Shown here one piece after another: positions 34,410-43,226 of a stretch of 44,081 nt of DNA. The translations under genes were made by a program, and so were the position numbers. The notes beneath the pieces were generated by a model. That model had not been told where the DNA came from, did not search any database, and saw nothing but the letters and a program-made list of their open reading frames with translations. Each line of letters begins with the position of its first letter. Position 1 is the first letter of the stretch. Origin of the DNA: SG8-41 sp036397875 (GTDB lineage Bacteria; Pseudomonadota; Gammaproteobacteria; Burkholderiales; SG8-41); assembly GCA_036397875.1 (NCBI GenBank), contig DASWIC010000062.1:1-44081 (forward strand), read 5' to 3'.

Positions 34410-34452
34410 GTCTGAGAATCCGCAAGCAAGTCTGCCCGTCGGCGATCGGCCG

Positions 34453-37400
34453 TTACTGGATGATCTCGCGCCAGTTCAGCCGGCGGGGCGCCTGCGCCGC
34501 GCCGCTGAACTGCCCGGGCACCTGCGTCACCTTCCGGCCGCGGTCGGACGACAGGAGCCGGACCTTGTCCCCGACCTTGACGAACTGCAGCTTGACGAGG
34601 CCGTAGGTGTTCGTCACGAACGGCACCAGCGTGCTGCCGCCGAGGGAGTCGAGAAGCGCGGACTTGCCGGTCTCGTAGCTCACCGCGTAGGTGCGGCTCG
34701 AGACGCCCGGCGAGCACGGGTCGGTGGACGGGATGCTACCGATCCACCCGATCGTCCCGCTGTTCGCCACCAGGTCGAAGCTGACGCGCTCGGTGGAGCC
34801 GCCGGCGCCGACTCCCGAGAGGTCATGGAGCCAGCCGATCTTGTCCGGCGGCACGGTGACGCCCGTGAGCAGGTCGGCGTCGGAGAACGGGACGAAGTCG
34901 GCGCGCTGCAGCGGGTGCGAGACCCCGATCGGCAGCGTGGCGCCGGTGGCCGGCGCGGACTTCGTGCCATCCTTGAACGCGTACATCGTCTGCGTCTGGG
35001 TGTTGGCCATGTCGGTGTTGTCGAGCAGCCGGCCGGTGCCGATGAAGACCCACCGCGTGATGCCGTTCAGCGCGATCTCGACTCGCGGCGCAGTGGTGAC
35101 CGGCTGGACGTTGTTCGAGGCGTCCTTCAGCTCGGCGATCGTGACCGGCGCCGGGTAGCTCCCGGTTGCCTGCGTGAGGTCGAAGCGCCAGACGTTGCCG
35201 AGAAGGTCGCCGCCGTAAATCTCGCTGACCGTGAAGTCGGAGAAGTCGATCGCGTAGCCGGCGATGTGGTTGATGCCGCTCGGATCGGAGTTGTTCCCCG
35301 CGCCGGTGCCGATCTTCTGCAGCAGCGCCCCGGTCTTGGCGTTCAGGATGTACAGGAAGCCCTTCCCCTTGTTCCCCCCGATGAGGTTGTTGTGGCCCGA
35401 GGTCACCATCACCACCCAGCCGTACTGCCGGAGCTTGGCGATCACCGGCTTGCCGTAGGTGAAGCCCATGTCGGGGTCGGTGAACTCCCACAGCACCTTG
35501 CTGGCGAGCGCGGTCTCGGTCGTCGCCGGGGTGGGCGCGGTGGTGACGTCCAGTGCGTAGTAGCCATTGCCGCCCTTGCCCAGGCCGCCGACGAGGATCG
35601 AGCGCCAGTCGGGGGTCGCGGTCACGAGCGGAGCCACGGTCGGATCGCCGCCGGTGCGCGCGAAGTCGACGTCGGCCACGACCGGCGTCGCGTCGACGTA
35701 GAAGCGGTGGGTGTAGCCGGCCTGGGCGAGCGCCGCGAGCCCGTCGATGCTCGGGGTCGCCGGCACGCTCGGGCCGTTGAAGCCGAAGCTCGGCACGTAG
35801 GCGAAGAGCTCCTGGCCGCCGCCCGACGTGGTGACTCCGTCGAAAGCGTGGACCATGCCGTCGTTCGCGGCCGCGTACACCATCTTCGGGCGCGACGCGT
35901 GCGTCGATTTAAAGCTGGAGTAACCGGGGTTGGCGCCGTCGTCGTACGTCCCCTGCGGCTGCGCCACCGCCACCGCCTCGGCGCTCACGACGTCGCCGAG
36001 GATCCCCTGGCGGATGCGATAGGGGCTGCCCTCCTTCGAGCGGTCGCCGCGGAGGAAGTTGAGGACCTCCTGGCGGACCGTGTCGTTCGGCCCCAGCGTA
36101 TTGCGCTGCGCGCTCGAGAGGTTGCCCCACCGGAAGGGGACGCTGGCGGTGCCGTTGAGGGTGATGATCCGCCGCGCCGTGTCCCAGCCGCCGGAAGCCA
36201 CTTTGGCGTCGAGCAGCGGGCGCGCGGTCCACGCCGGCGAGGTGCTCGGGTTGCCGAGCGCGTCGAAGGTGATGGTGCTGCCGAACACGTCCCCCACCCA
36301 GCCGTTCGAGGTGTACTGCACCTCGTAGATGCTGTCGCCGTTCTGGACTTGGGAGCTGATCAGGGTCGCCCCGGCCGAGGACTCGGTCTTCGAGAGCACG
36401 TCGTTGAACACCGAGCTGAGCGAGGCGCCCATGACGTCGGGCCGGCTGGCGAGGAAGTAGTTGTCCGGGATGCCGTCGCCGTTCTTGTCCCAGGTCTGCT
36501 GGTTCGCCGGCACGCCGTCCAGGTTGACGTCGTCGAACCCGCCATACTTGGCGGCGAGCGACATCTGGTTCATCGGCCTGTTGAGGGAGTCCCACACGAA
36601 TCCGGACCCGGTCTCGGCGACGTCCACCATGTAGGTCTGGAGGGTCACGCGGTCGCTGGTGCCGGCGGTCTTGTCGGGGCGCAGGTCGTTGGTGTTGGCC
36701 CAGTAGGCGAGCCCCGCCAGGTACCAGGTGTTGCCGCGGTTATTGGTGTTGCCGGAGATCGGATGCACGATCGGCGAGAGCACGGTGGCGAGGTTGCCGT
36801 AGCCGGTGGACACCCACGTCGAGCTCGTGTCGTGGACCGCGACCTTGTTGACCTCGGTGGTGACGTTGAGCCCCGGTATCGGGTTCGAGATCGTGGAGGA
36901 ATGGACCTTGCCGGAGTTGGAGTCGGTGCAGCCCGAGTGTCCGGTGATCGACGTACCGGGAAGCGCCCAGTCGCACCACGCGTTCACGTCAGCGATCATC
37001 AGGGCGTAGTTCTTCTGGCAGGAGTACTGGATCGGGTCGTCCCAGGTGGTGATCACCGGGAACCCGTCCTTCATCGGGTTGGTGATGCCCGCCACGTACT
37101 GCGGCGTCGCGCTCCCCATGTTCTTCAGGTAGCGCAGGCCCTCGTAGTACAACTCGCTGATGGTGTCCGTGCTCTTGTAGCCGGCGCTCGCCTTGCCGAA
37201 CTTGTTGAGGTAGTTGATCACGCCGCTTTGCGACACTCCGCTCGCGGTGGCGTCGGCGGAATCCGGGTTCGCGACGAAAGTGCCGTTGGAGGCCGAGAAC
37301 TCCGCGCGGGAGTTGGCGACCGGGGGATTGACCGGATCGATAGTCATCGGCCCGACATCCTTTATCTTCGCGCGCATGACGCCGCCCGCCCGCGACCGGT

Positions 37401-38409
37401 CGCTCTCGAGGAGATAGCCGAACACGCCGAAGCGCATGCGGTCGGCGTTCTGCTGGATCAGCCCCGTCGGCTTCCAGGCGCTGCCGTACTGCCGGCAGTT
37501 TGACTCGAGCATGCCCGACGTGCAGACCTCGACGCGGAGGTAGAAGGTGTGGACGTCGCTGCTGCTCCAGTTGGGCGTGCTGCTGTCGCTTTTGAGAAAC
37601 TGGATCTGCGGGGCGACGTAGGTGGTGTTGTCGAAGAAGTTGACCCAGAACGGGCCGAGGGCGGTGTTCGACACGCCACCGCCGTGCACCCGCGCGTAGT
37701 AGTGGCTCGAGGACTCGGGCGTCACCTTGCTCACGTCGACGCCGGGCACGGTGACGCCGTTCTGCGTGAAGCCGCTGTTGCGGATGCGTTTGACCGGGAA
37801 CTGGTTGTAGCCGCCCTGGCCGGAGTGGCGGGCCTTCTCGATGATGGTGTTGCTCGGGGTGTCGACGGCGCGGTCGCCGCCGGTGAGGTTCCAGCGGAAG
37901 GTGTCGATCGCCTGCATCGTCGCCCAGTTGAGGTAGTTGCCGCTCCACTTCCCCGAGCACTGGGTGCCGTTGGGGCCGGTGCCGAATTCGACCGGCGAGA
38001 AGTACCCCTTCGCGGACGAGGGCGCCTCGGGCGGGCTGGTCCCCGATCCCTTGTTGCCGACGTACTCGTAGCACTTCTTGGGGTCGAAGTAGCCGAGATA
38101 GGTGCGGTTCTCGAAGTAGCACACGCCGAAGCCGTTGGTGGCGCTGTTCACCGTGCCGCCGTCGCGCCCGCCACACTCGAAGCCGGGGGTCGTGTCGGGG
38201 TTGTCGTTGTACGCCGCCACCACGCCGGTCGGCCATTCCACCGACAGGTCGAGCATCAGGTTGGGCGGTACCTTCTTGGTCGCGAAGATCGGCGCGTCGG
38301 CGAGCAAGGTCGGCGCCGCGCTGGCGGTGCCGAGCGGCGGGAGCGCCAGCCAGACGATGAGCCAGGAAGCAACCGCTTTCCGGAAAAGATGCCTGGGTCG
38401 AGAGTTCAT
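34453..38409 (-). CDS. pilY1: PilY1-like pilus tip adhesin, operon 3
   Basis: 1318 residues from the ATG at 38409, with AAGGAG 9 bases upstream. Signal peptide MNSRPRHLFRKAVASW...ASA. The vWA-like start reads NLMLDLSVEWPTG: the MIDAS position is DLSVE (54-58), so the canonical metal site is lost. Around 627-649 two EF-hand-like loops occur in tandem (DVNLDG and DKNGDGIPD). The C-terminal propeller is recognised from YAAANDGMVHAFDG, RFYVDATPVVADVDF and IYGGDLLGNVWRFD. Propeller wording matches PilY1-2 more than PilY1-1. It ends operon 3, 75 bases from tRNA-Thr copy 1. Confidence 0.9.
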   Translation of the reverse strand: MNSRPRHLFRKAVASWLIVWLALPPLGTASAAPTLLADAPIFATKKVPPNLMLDLSVEWPTGVVAAYNDNPDTTPGFECGGRDGGTVNSATNGFGVCYFENRTYLGYFDPKKCYEYVGNKGSGTSPPEAPSSAKGYFSPVEFGTGPNGTQCSGKWSGNYLNWATMQAIDTFRWNLTGGDRAVDTPSNTIIEKARHSGQGGYNQFPVKRIRNSGFTQNGVTVPGVDVSKVTPESSSHYYARVHGGGVSNTALGPFWVNFFDNTTYVAPQIQFLKSDSSTPNWSSSDVHTFYLRVEVCTSGMLESNCRQYGSAWKPTGLIQQNADRMRFGVFGYLLESDRSRAGGVMRAKIKDVGPMTIDPVNPPVANSRAEFSASNGTFVANPDSADATASGVSQSGVINYLNKFGKASAGYKSTDTISELYYEGLRYLKNMGSATPQYVAGITNPMKDGFPVITTWDDPIQYSCQKNYALMIADVNAWCDWALPGTSITGHSGCTDSNSGKVHSSTISNPIPGLNVTTEVNKVAVHDTSSTWVSTGYGNLATVLSPIVHPISGNTNNRGNTWYLAGLAYWANTNDLRPDKTAGTSDRVTLQTYMVDVAETGSGFVWDSLNRPMNQMSLAAKYGGFDDVNLDGVPANQQTWDKNGDGIPDNYFLASRPDVMGASLSSVFNDVLSKTESSAGATLISSQVQNGDSIYEVQYTSNGWVGDVFGSTITFDALGNPSTSPAWTARPLLDAKVASGGWDTARRIITLNGTASVPFRWGNLSSAQRNTLGPNDTVRQEVLNFLRGDRSKEGSPYRIRQGILGDVVSAEAVAVAQPQGTYDDGANPGYSSFKSTHASRPKMVYAAANDGMVHAFDGVTTSGGGQELFAYVPSFGFNGPSVPATPSIDGLAALAQAGYTHRFYVDATPVVADVDFARTGGDPTVAPLVTATPDWRSILVGGLGKGGNGYYALDVTTAPTPATTETALASKVLWEFTDPDMGFTYGKPVIAKLRQYGWVVMVTSGHNNLIGGNKGKGFLYILNAKTGALLQKIGTGAGNNSDPSGINHIAGYAIDFSDFTVSEIYGGDLLGNVWRFDLTQATGSYPAPVTIAELKDASNNVQPVTTAPRVEIALNGITRWVFIGTGRLLDNTDMANTQTQTMYAFKDGTKSAPATGATLPIGVSHPLQRADFVPFSDADLLTGVTVPPDKIGWLHDLSGVGAGGSTERVSFDLVANSGTIGWIGSIPSTDPCSPGVSSRTYAVSYETGKSALLDSLGGSTLVPFVTNTYGLVKLQFVKVGDKVRLLSSDRGRKVTQVPGQFSGAAQAPRRLNWREIIQ

Positions 38410-38450
38410 GGTGACTGCTCCTTAAATCGATACGGGCTCAGGCCCCGGGT

Positions 38451-39068
38451 TCAGGGCCTGAAGATGACCTGGCTGAAATGCCGCGTGTTGCGCGGCCCGT
38501 CGACGCGCACCGTCACGCGATACAGCGGCACCGTGTCGCCGAGGTGGGCGCCGCCGCCGACCGTGCCGCCGGTCGGGAGGATCTGGTCGAGGTTGCATTT
38601 CGCCTGATCGGGCACCCCGGTGTCGGTGCACAGCCGCTCGATCACGTAGCGCAGCCGCTCGTTATTCGCCGTGGTGACCACGTTGGCGGGGTCGAGCGGC
38701 TGGCCGTCGCACTCCTTGTTGCCGAGGTTCTGGAGCACCAACGGCACGCCCCGCTTGTCGGTCGGCAGAAGTGACGCGCAGTAGTTCTGCGTGCTCTGGT
38801 GCGAATCGGCGTTGGCAATCACGGTGAAGAATCCGGCCGGCACGGCGAACGGGTCGAACTGGGCCATCGCCATTCCCACCGCCCGCTCGGCGGCCTGCGC
38901 GGCGGATTGCTTGAGGGCGATGTTTCCGGCGCCAAGGGTCGCGGTATCGACCGAGCGGACGAGGGCAACGCTCGCCATCGTCATCGCGACCAGCACGATA
39001 AGAGCGATGAACAGCACGGCGCCGCGCTGGGCGCGCTCTCCGGAGCCGTGGGCAGAGGGTGTCGTCAT
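38451..39068 (-). CDS. pilX: PilX-type minor pilin, operon 3
   Basis: 205 residues. Leader ending RAQRG, then AVLFIALIVLVAMTMASVAL and SVDTATLGAGNIALKQSA, nearly the same as PilX-2, which shows the two operons are paralogous. The C-terminal ends VRVDGPRNTRHFSQVIF, matching VRAQGPRNTVSYVQSMV of PilX-2. Four Cys in the middle may form disulfides. It starts 18 bases after the pilW stop. Confidence 0.9.
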   Translation of the reverse strand: MTTPSAHGSGERAQRGAVLFIALIVLVAMTMASVALVRSVDTATLGAGNIALKQSAAQAAERAVGMAMAQFDPFAVPAGFFTVIANADSHQSTQNYCASLLPTDKRGVPLVLQNLGNKECDGQPLDPANVVTTANNERLRYVIERLCTDTGVPDQAKCNLDQILPTGGTVGGGAHLGDTVPLYRVTVRVDGPRNTRHFSQVIFRP

Positions 39069-39086
39069 GGGGTGCCCCGTTGTGAA

Positions 39087-40319
39087 TCAGTTGTTGGCGA
39101 GCAGCATGTTGCGAAGCGGGATCACTGCGTCGAACTGCCGGTAGCGGTACTGCCGCTCGGCGGCGGTGAGGTTCACCGTGACCCGCGCGGCCACGGGAAG
39201 ATCCGCGAACAGCGTCACGGTCGCCGGGCTGACCGGGTCCTTCTCCCACTGTGCGTTGCGCGCGACCACGGTGATCCGGACCGCGCGGATGCGCGCGATG
39301 AGATCGGCGGACGCCGCGCCGCCGTTGGTGAGGTTCGCCAGGTCCCACGGCGCCGTGGGAGGCACCCACTGCGCCACCGTCGGGTCAGTGGGAGTGGCTG
39401 CGACCCCGTAGACTGCCTGCAGGTTCACGACGTTGTCGGCGATCGAGATCGGCTCGCCGTTGAAGGGCGCTTCAGCGCCGAACAGGAGATCGTAGGTGAG
39501 CAGCGCGCTCGTGAACCCGGCGGGATCCGTGCCGACGCCGAACGCGACGAACCTCGGCCGCTCACAGGGCACGCCGACGGGGCACACCGCCGGTCCGAGG
39601 TTCGCGACCTTGGCGCTTGCGCTGTAGCCGCTGAACCCGGTCGTCCAGCTGTCGTTCGCGGCGAAGGCAACGGGGTTCGGCATGAGGGGCATCGGCGGCA
39701 CCGGGGGGCTCCATAGAGGGTCAGGCGAATCCACCTGCGCGAGCGGGCAGGGATTGCCGGCCGCCCCCTGCTCGACGACCATCAGCAGGTCGTTTTGCCT
39801 GACGCCCAGCGTGCTGGCGAGCGACACGTTGGCCGCCGTGGGCGCGCCGGTGACGACCACAGGAGTGTTGACCGAATCATTGGCTCCGCTGATGCCGAGG
39901 ACGACGTCGGGCGTCGCGCCCCCGCCGTCGCTGATCAGGACCGGGGCGATCCGCACGTTCGTGCTGGCGAAGACGTCGAACGGCGCCGGAAACGCCGCCG
40001 CTCCCGGTCCCAGCACGACCGTGCTCGCCCGTCTCGCCTGCACCAGACAGCCCCACAGGTTCGTCATGCGCGCGAGCCCCGCGCCGGCCCCGGAGAACTC
40101 GCGCTCGAGCTGGTAGAGCGAGAAATTCGCGCTCTGGATCGCATCGCTGCCGCCGGTCGTGCTGCGCTTGTAGTTCTCGCTGACCAGAAATACCTGAAAG
40201 ATCACGATCGAGCCGATGAGGGCAATCACCAGCCCCACCATCAGCTCGACCATCGTCAGGCCCCGCTCCGTGCGCCTGCCGCTGAATCCGCGCTCTGTCA
40301 TGGCCGGCTCCATCGTCAC
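39087..40319 (-). CDS. pilW: PilW-type minor pilin, operon 3
   Basis: 410 residues from a GTG at 40319 that overlaps the pilV stop as GTGA; ATGs at 40313 and 40301 are alternatives. Cleavage RTERG/LTMVELMVGLVIALIG with Glu at +5. LYQLEREFSGAGAGL is the PilW segment following the helix. It is longer than PilW-1 and PilW-2 and lacks their YGxDxDxDG loop (here YGVAATPTDPTVAQW), a difference between the three sets. Confidence 0.9.
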   Translation of the reverse strand: MTMEPAMTERGFSGRRTERGLTMVELMVGLVIALIGSIVIFQVFLVSENYKRSTTGGSDAIQSANFSLYQLEREFSGAGAGLARMTNLWGCLVQARRASTVVLGPGAAAFPAPFDVFASTNVRIAPVLISDGGGATPDVVLGISGANDSVNTPVVVTGAPTAANVSLASTLGVRQNDLLMVVEQGAAGNPCPLAQVDSPDPLWSPPVPPMPLMPNPVAFAANDSWTTGFSGYSASAKVANLGPAVCPVGVPCERPRFVAFGVGTDPAGFTSALLTYDLLFGAEAPFNGEPISIADNVVNLQAVYGVAATPTDPTVAQWVPPTAPWDLANLTNGGAASADLIARIRAVRITVVARNAQWEKDPVSPATVTLFADLPVAARVTVNLTAAERQYRYRQFDAVIPLRNMLLANN

Positions 40320-40750
40320 TGATCGAGCTGCGTATCGACCCGGTGGCGGCGCACGCCGCCGTCACTCCGCGCCTGCCAGAACACCGTCACCGTCGCTTGC
40401 CGGCCGAGGAAGATGATCGTCGGCGGATTCGCGCCCATTCCCGGCAGCGCCGCATTGGCCGCCGTCATGTCGGCGAGCCACTGCAGGTACTGCGCCCCGC
40501 CAGGCGAGGCGAAATCGGCGGTAACGGTTCCCGCATCGTGCAGGCGCATCTTCGCGATTGCGCCGTTGACGAGATACGCCGACTCGGAACGGTACTGCGC
40601 GTCCGTCGCGTTCTTGATCGACGCGCCGTACAGCGCCATCAAGCCAAGGATCCCGATAGAGAAGATCAGGATCGCGATCATCCCTTCGATCAGGGAAGCG
40701 CCGCGTTCGAGGCGGCGAGCGATGCGGCCGGCGCTGCTTCGAGCGTACAT
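40316..40750 (-). CDS. pilV: PilV-type minor pilin, operon 3
   Basis: 144 residues from the ATG at 40750, supported by TAGGAGG 7 bases upstream; the open frame runs further upstream but only as a shadow of the GspH gene. Cleavage RLERG/ASLIEGMIAILIFSIG with Glu at +5. LMALYGASIKNATDAQYRSES is a typical PilV stretch and resembles PilV-2. It lies 11 bases after the GspH stop. Confidence 0.9.
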   Translation of the reverse strand: MYARSSAGRIARRLERGASLIEGMIAILIFSIGILGLMALYGASIKNATDAQYRSESAYLVNGAIAKMRLHDAGTVTADFASPGGAQYLQWLADMTAANAALPGMGANPPTIIFLGRQATVTVFWQARSDGGVRRHRVDTQLDQ

Positions 40751-40761
40751 CGTTCGTCCTC

Positions 40762-41334
40762 CTAGGCGCATGGCGCCGGCAGCGCCGGACATCCCCGCGG
40801 ATCGTTCGCCGGGAACGCCGGGTCGCACATGCGCACGCTCCCGCCGGACGTGACCGTCACGATCAGCGGACGATCCCCGTTCGGGTTGGTGAAGCGCATG
40901 CACGCCAGGGCGGATCCGGACACGAGGCGGCCAAGCCCGGTGAAGCTGACGACCGCCGCGTTCGCGGCGACCGCTGCGCTCTGGCTCGCCTCTGCCGCGG
41001 GCTTCGAGTCGATCAGCTCCGCCACCTCGGGCGCCGGCGGGTTCGAGCGCACGACCCAGCTCACGCCCGCAATGTTCGAGGTCGAGGCAAGACCCGGTTC
41101 GGGGTCGAGTGTGCGCACGAAGTCGACCTGAATGTTGCGACTGACTGCTTCCGACGCCGCGAGCCGCAGGCCGTTCTGTGCCGATTCGGCGGCGGTCCGC
41201 ACCTGCGTGTTCGCGATCCAGAGGCTGTAGCTCGGCAGCGCGAGGAAGATCACGATGCTGAGAACCAACAGCACGACCACCAACTCGACGATCGTGACTC
41301 CGCGCACCCGGACGCGACGGCTTGTTACTGGCAT
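40762..41334 (-). CDS. GspH/FimT-family minor pilin, operon 3
   Basis: 190 residues from the ATG at 41334, which overlaps the end of pilE-3 by 10 bases and has AGGAAGGG upstream. Leader MPVTSRRVRVRG, then VTIVELVVVLLVLSIVIF with Glu at +5. The WIANTQVRTAAESAQNG region and the Cys/Pro-rich tail (RMCDPAFPANDPRGC) match GspH-2. Confidence 0.88.
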   Translation of the reverse strand: MPVTSRRVRVRGVTIVELVVVLLVLSIVIFLALPSYSLWIANTQVRTAAESAQNGLRLAASEAVSRNIQVDFVRTLDPEPGLASTSNIAGVSWVVRSNPPAPEVAELIDSKPAAEASQSAAVAANAAVVSFTGLGRLVSGSALACMRFTNPNGDRPLIVTVTSGGSVRMCDPAFPANDPRGCPALPAPCA

Positions 41335-41768
41335 TTGCCACCCTTCCTCACGACCCAGCACGCGATGGGGGCCGTGCCCCAGCCTGCTGGCGCCTGCGTC
41401 GTGCGACGGGAGTTGGCTCGGTCGATGGTGAAGGTGAACCCGTTGACCTGGCCATTGCCTGCGGCCTGGATCGTGTACGTGTCTGCGGTCGGCGCCGGGG
41501 TGCAGCTGTAGGTGAAGAGATTGCTCAGGTCAGTCGGCGGCGTGCACGGGCTCGGCGCGGGCGCCGTGTCAGCCCCGGCGTAAGTGCGGTTGTCCTGGAA
41601 GTAATGTTCCATCCGCGCCCGCATGTCCGCGAGCGCGGTTCGCGCCTCGGAGAGCCGGCTGCGGATGACGTAGTCCGTGTAGGCGGGGTACGCGATCGAC
41701 GCGAGCGCGGCGACGATGATCACGACGATCAGCACCTCGATCAGGGTAAATCCGCTTGACTGCTTCAC
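41325..41768 (-). CDS. pilE: PilE-like pilin, operon 3
   Basis: 147 residues from a GTG at 41768, six bases after TGAAAGGAGCAG, the same ribosome-binding block as in operon 2. Leader MKQSSG, then FTLIEVLIVVIIVAALAS with Glu at +5. The C-terminal disulfide motif ACWVVRKGGKC parallels SCWVRRKDGTC of PilE-2. First gene of operon 3. Confidence 0.92.
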   Translation of the reverse strand: MKQSSGFTLIEVLIVVIIVAALASIAYPAYTDYVIRSRLSEARTALADMRARMEHYFQDNRTYAGADTAPAPSPCTPPTDLSNLFTYSCTPAPTADTYTIQAAGNGQVNGFTFTIDRANSRRTTQAPAGWGTAPIACWVVRKGGKCQ

Positions 41769-42048
41769 TGGCTGCTCCTTTCAGCACGAACCTGGGAGCA
41801 ATAAACGGACCCAGAACGCGGATCGCCCCGCCGAATGCCACGATCCCCGACGGAGGGCAGGAATCGAGCAACGAATGGCCGATGCCGCCGGAATTTTTTC
41901 ACGGAGCCCTGCGAGGGCCGTGCAAAAGCTCACGGAGATCCGGCGCCGGCGACAGCGCGCGAGCGCATGATTTCGTCGGGAAATTGGCGGCCAGAACAGG
42001 CCTTGTGTTGGCTCGCGAAAGCGCGTACTTCGGGGACACGAACTGTGC
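41769..42048. other. 280-base upstream region of operon 3
   Basis: No gene is recognised. It holds the leader hairpin (41894-41929). It ends at what looks like the last codons of a former fur gene, and so corresponds to the fur-containing gap upstream of operon 2. Confidence 0.6.
41894..41929 (-). promoter_or_regulatory. Leader hairpin of operon 3, shared with operon 2
   Basis: On the minus strand CACGG-CCCU pairs with AGGG-CU-CCGUG around a CGC loop, extended by UUUU/AAAA. The CU bulge on the 3' side and the unpaired base next to the lower stem are as in operon 2. It lies about 126 bases before pilE-3. Confidence 0.45.
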
Positions 42049-42069
42049 GTCCGCTCACGCGGCGCCTGA
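42049..42069 (+). pseudogene. Putative fur 3'-end remnant
   Basis: In the frame of the Fur-like gene this reads V-R-S-R-G-A-stop, against V-R-S-R-G-P-stop at 34253-34273. Three of the differences are synonymous third-position changes. It directly precedes the conserved fur-tRNA spacer. Upstream bases show no further clear match. Confidence 0.45.
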
Positions 42070-42098
42070 CGCTTTTGCTGCAGGATGCGCGCGCGGGC

Positions 42099-42174
<76 letters not shown>

Positions 42175-42182
42175 CCAACAAG

Positions 42183-42203
42183 AGCCGCCGGACGGCGGCT
42201 TTT
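42183..42203 (+). terminator. Rho-independent terminator of tRNA-Thr copy 2
   Basis: AGCCGCC-GGAC-GGCGGCT stem (7 bp) followed by TTT, 8 bases after the tRNA. It ends just before the stop of the convergent SDR gene. Confidence 0.7.
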
Positions 42204-42212
42204 CTTCCGGCG

Positions 42213-42986
42213 TCAGAGGACGCCGGATATTCCGCCGTCGAGATGGATGCTGGTTCCGGTCACGTAGCTCGCCGCGTCCGACACCAGGAACGCGATCACG
42301 CTGGCCACTTCTTCCGCCTCGCCGACCCGTCCCAGCGGGATGTCCTTCGCCGTCTGACGGTAATACTCCTCGGCGCCGATGCCCTGCCGGGCATAGCGCC
42401 TCTCGTGCTGGCCCGATTTGATCTTGCCGATGCAGACCGTATTTACGAGTATGTTGTCGGCCGCGTACTCCCTCGACAGCGCCTTGGTGAGGGCGAGCCC
42501 CGCGGCACGCGAGACCGAGGTCGGCATCGATTCCGCGCCCGGCTGCTTGGCGCTGGAGATCGTAATGTTGACGATGCGGCCGCCGCCCTGCTGCTTCATG
42601 TGCGGCACGGCGAGCCGCGCGCAGCGGATCGCCCCGAACACTTTCAGCTCGAGATCGGCGTCCCAGGCATGATCGTCCACCTCGAGGAACTTGCCGCGGG
42701 CGGAGGTGCCGGCATTGTTGACGAGGATGTCGATGCGGCCGAAGCGCGCGATGACCGCGTTCATGAAGCGCTCGACATCGGCGGCCTTGCTCATGTCGGC
42801 GGCAACCGCCAGCGCGTCGGCGCCGTGTTTCCTCAACTCCGCCGCGGTCCGGTCGAGCATCTCCTGCCGCCGCGCGCAGATGGCGACTGTCGCGCCCTCC
42901 TGTGCGAGCCTCAAGGCGGTGGCGCGCCCGATCCCCTCCGTGCCGCCGGTCACCACGGCGATTTTGCCTTTCAGTCCCAGTTCCAC
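42213..42986 (-). CDS. SDR-family oxidoreductase with atypical active site
   Basis: 257 residues from a GTG at 42986, giving the family-like start VELGLKGKIAVVTGG; a purine-rich AAGGGGGG lies just upstream. The NAD(P)-binding Rossmann motif TGGTEGIG and NNAG are intact. In the position of the catalytic YxxxK the sequence is PTSVSRAAG, so Tyr is Thr and Lys is Arg. I have seen SDR proteins with this S/T-R-AA pattern and a VNTVCIGKIKSGQ loop, but do not know their reaction. Substrate unknown. It is convergent with the tRNA and divergent from the HtrA-like gene. A TACAAT near 43012-43017 could be its -10. Confidence 0.85.
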   Translation of the reverse strand: MELGLKGKIAVVTGGTEGIGRATALRLAQEGATVAICARRQEMLDRTAAELRKHGADALAVAADMSKAADVERFMNAVIARFGRIDILVNNAGTSARGKFLEVDDHAWDADLELKVFGAIRCARLAVPHMKQQGGGRIVNITISSAKQPGAESMPTSVSRAAGLALTKALSREYAADNILVNTVCIGKIKSGQHERRYARQGIGAEEYYRQTAKDIPLGRVGEAEEVASVIAFLVSDAASYVTGTSIHLDGGISGVL

Positions 42987-43226
42987 AGGCCCCCCTTTGG
43001 AGAAGATCGGATTGTAGATCAACCTCCGCTGGCGGGACGCGCCCATCCGCGTGGTCGCTTCAGCGCGGTTTGTCACGGTTCACCGCGCCAACCGCGCGGA
43101 TGCGCGTGACGTTTTCCTGTTACTGTCATACGGAAAGGCGTAGGATATGCATTCGGGTTATCACGTGCGGCCTGGATGAAACCTTGGATGAACGGCGCAT
43201 CTGAGTGGGATGGCCCCATCGGCAGG

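Noticed and set aside
41769..42048. Sigma54 promoters upstream of the pilin operons
   Set aside because: No GG-N10-GC element with the TGGCAC...TTGC context was found in the three upstream regions.
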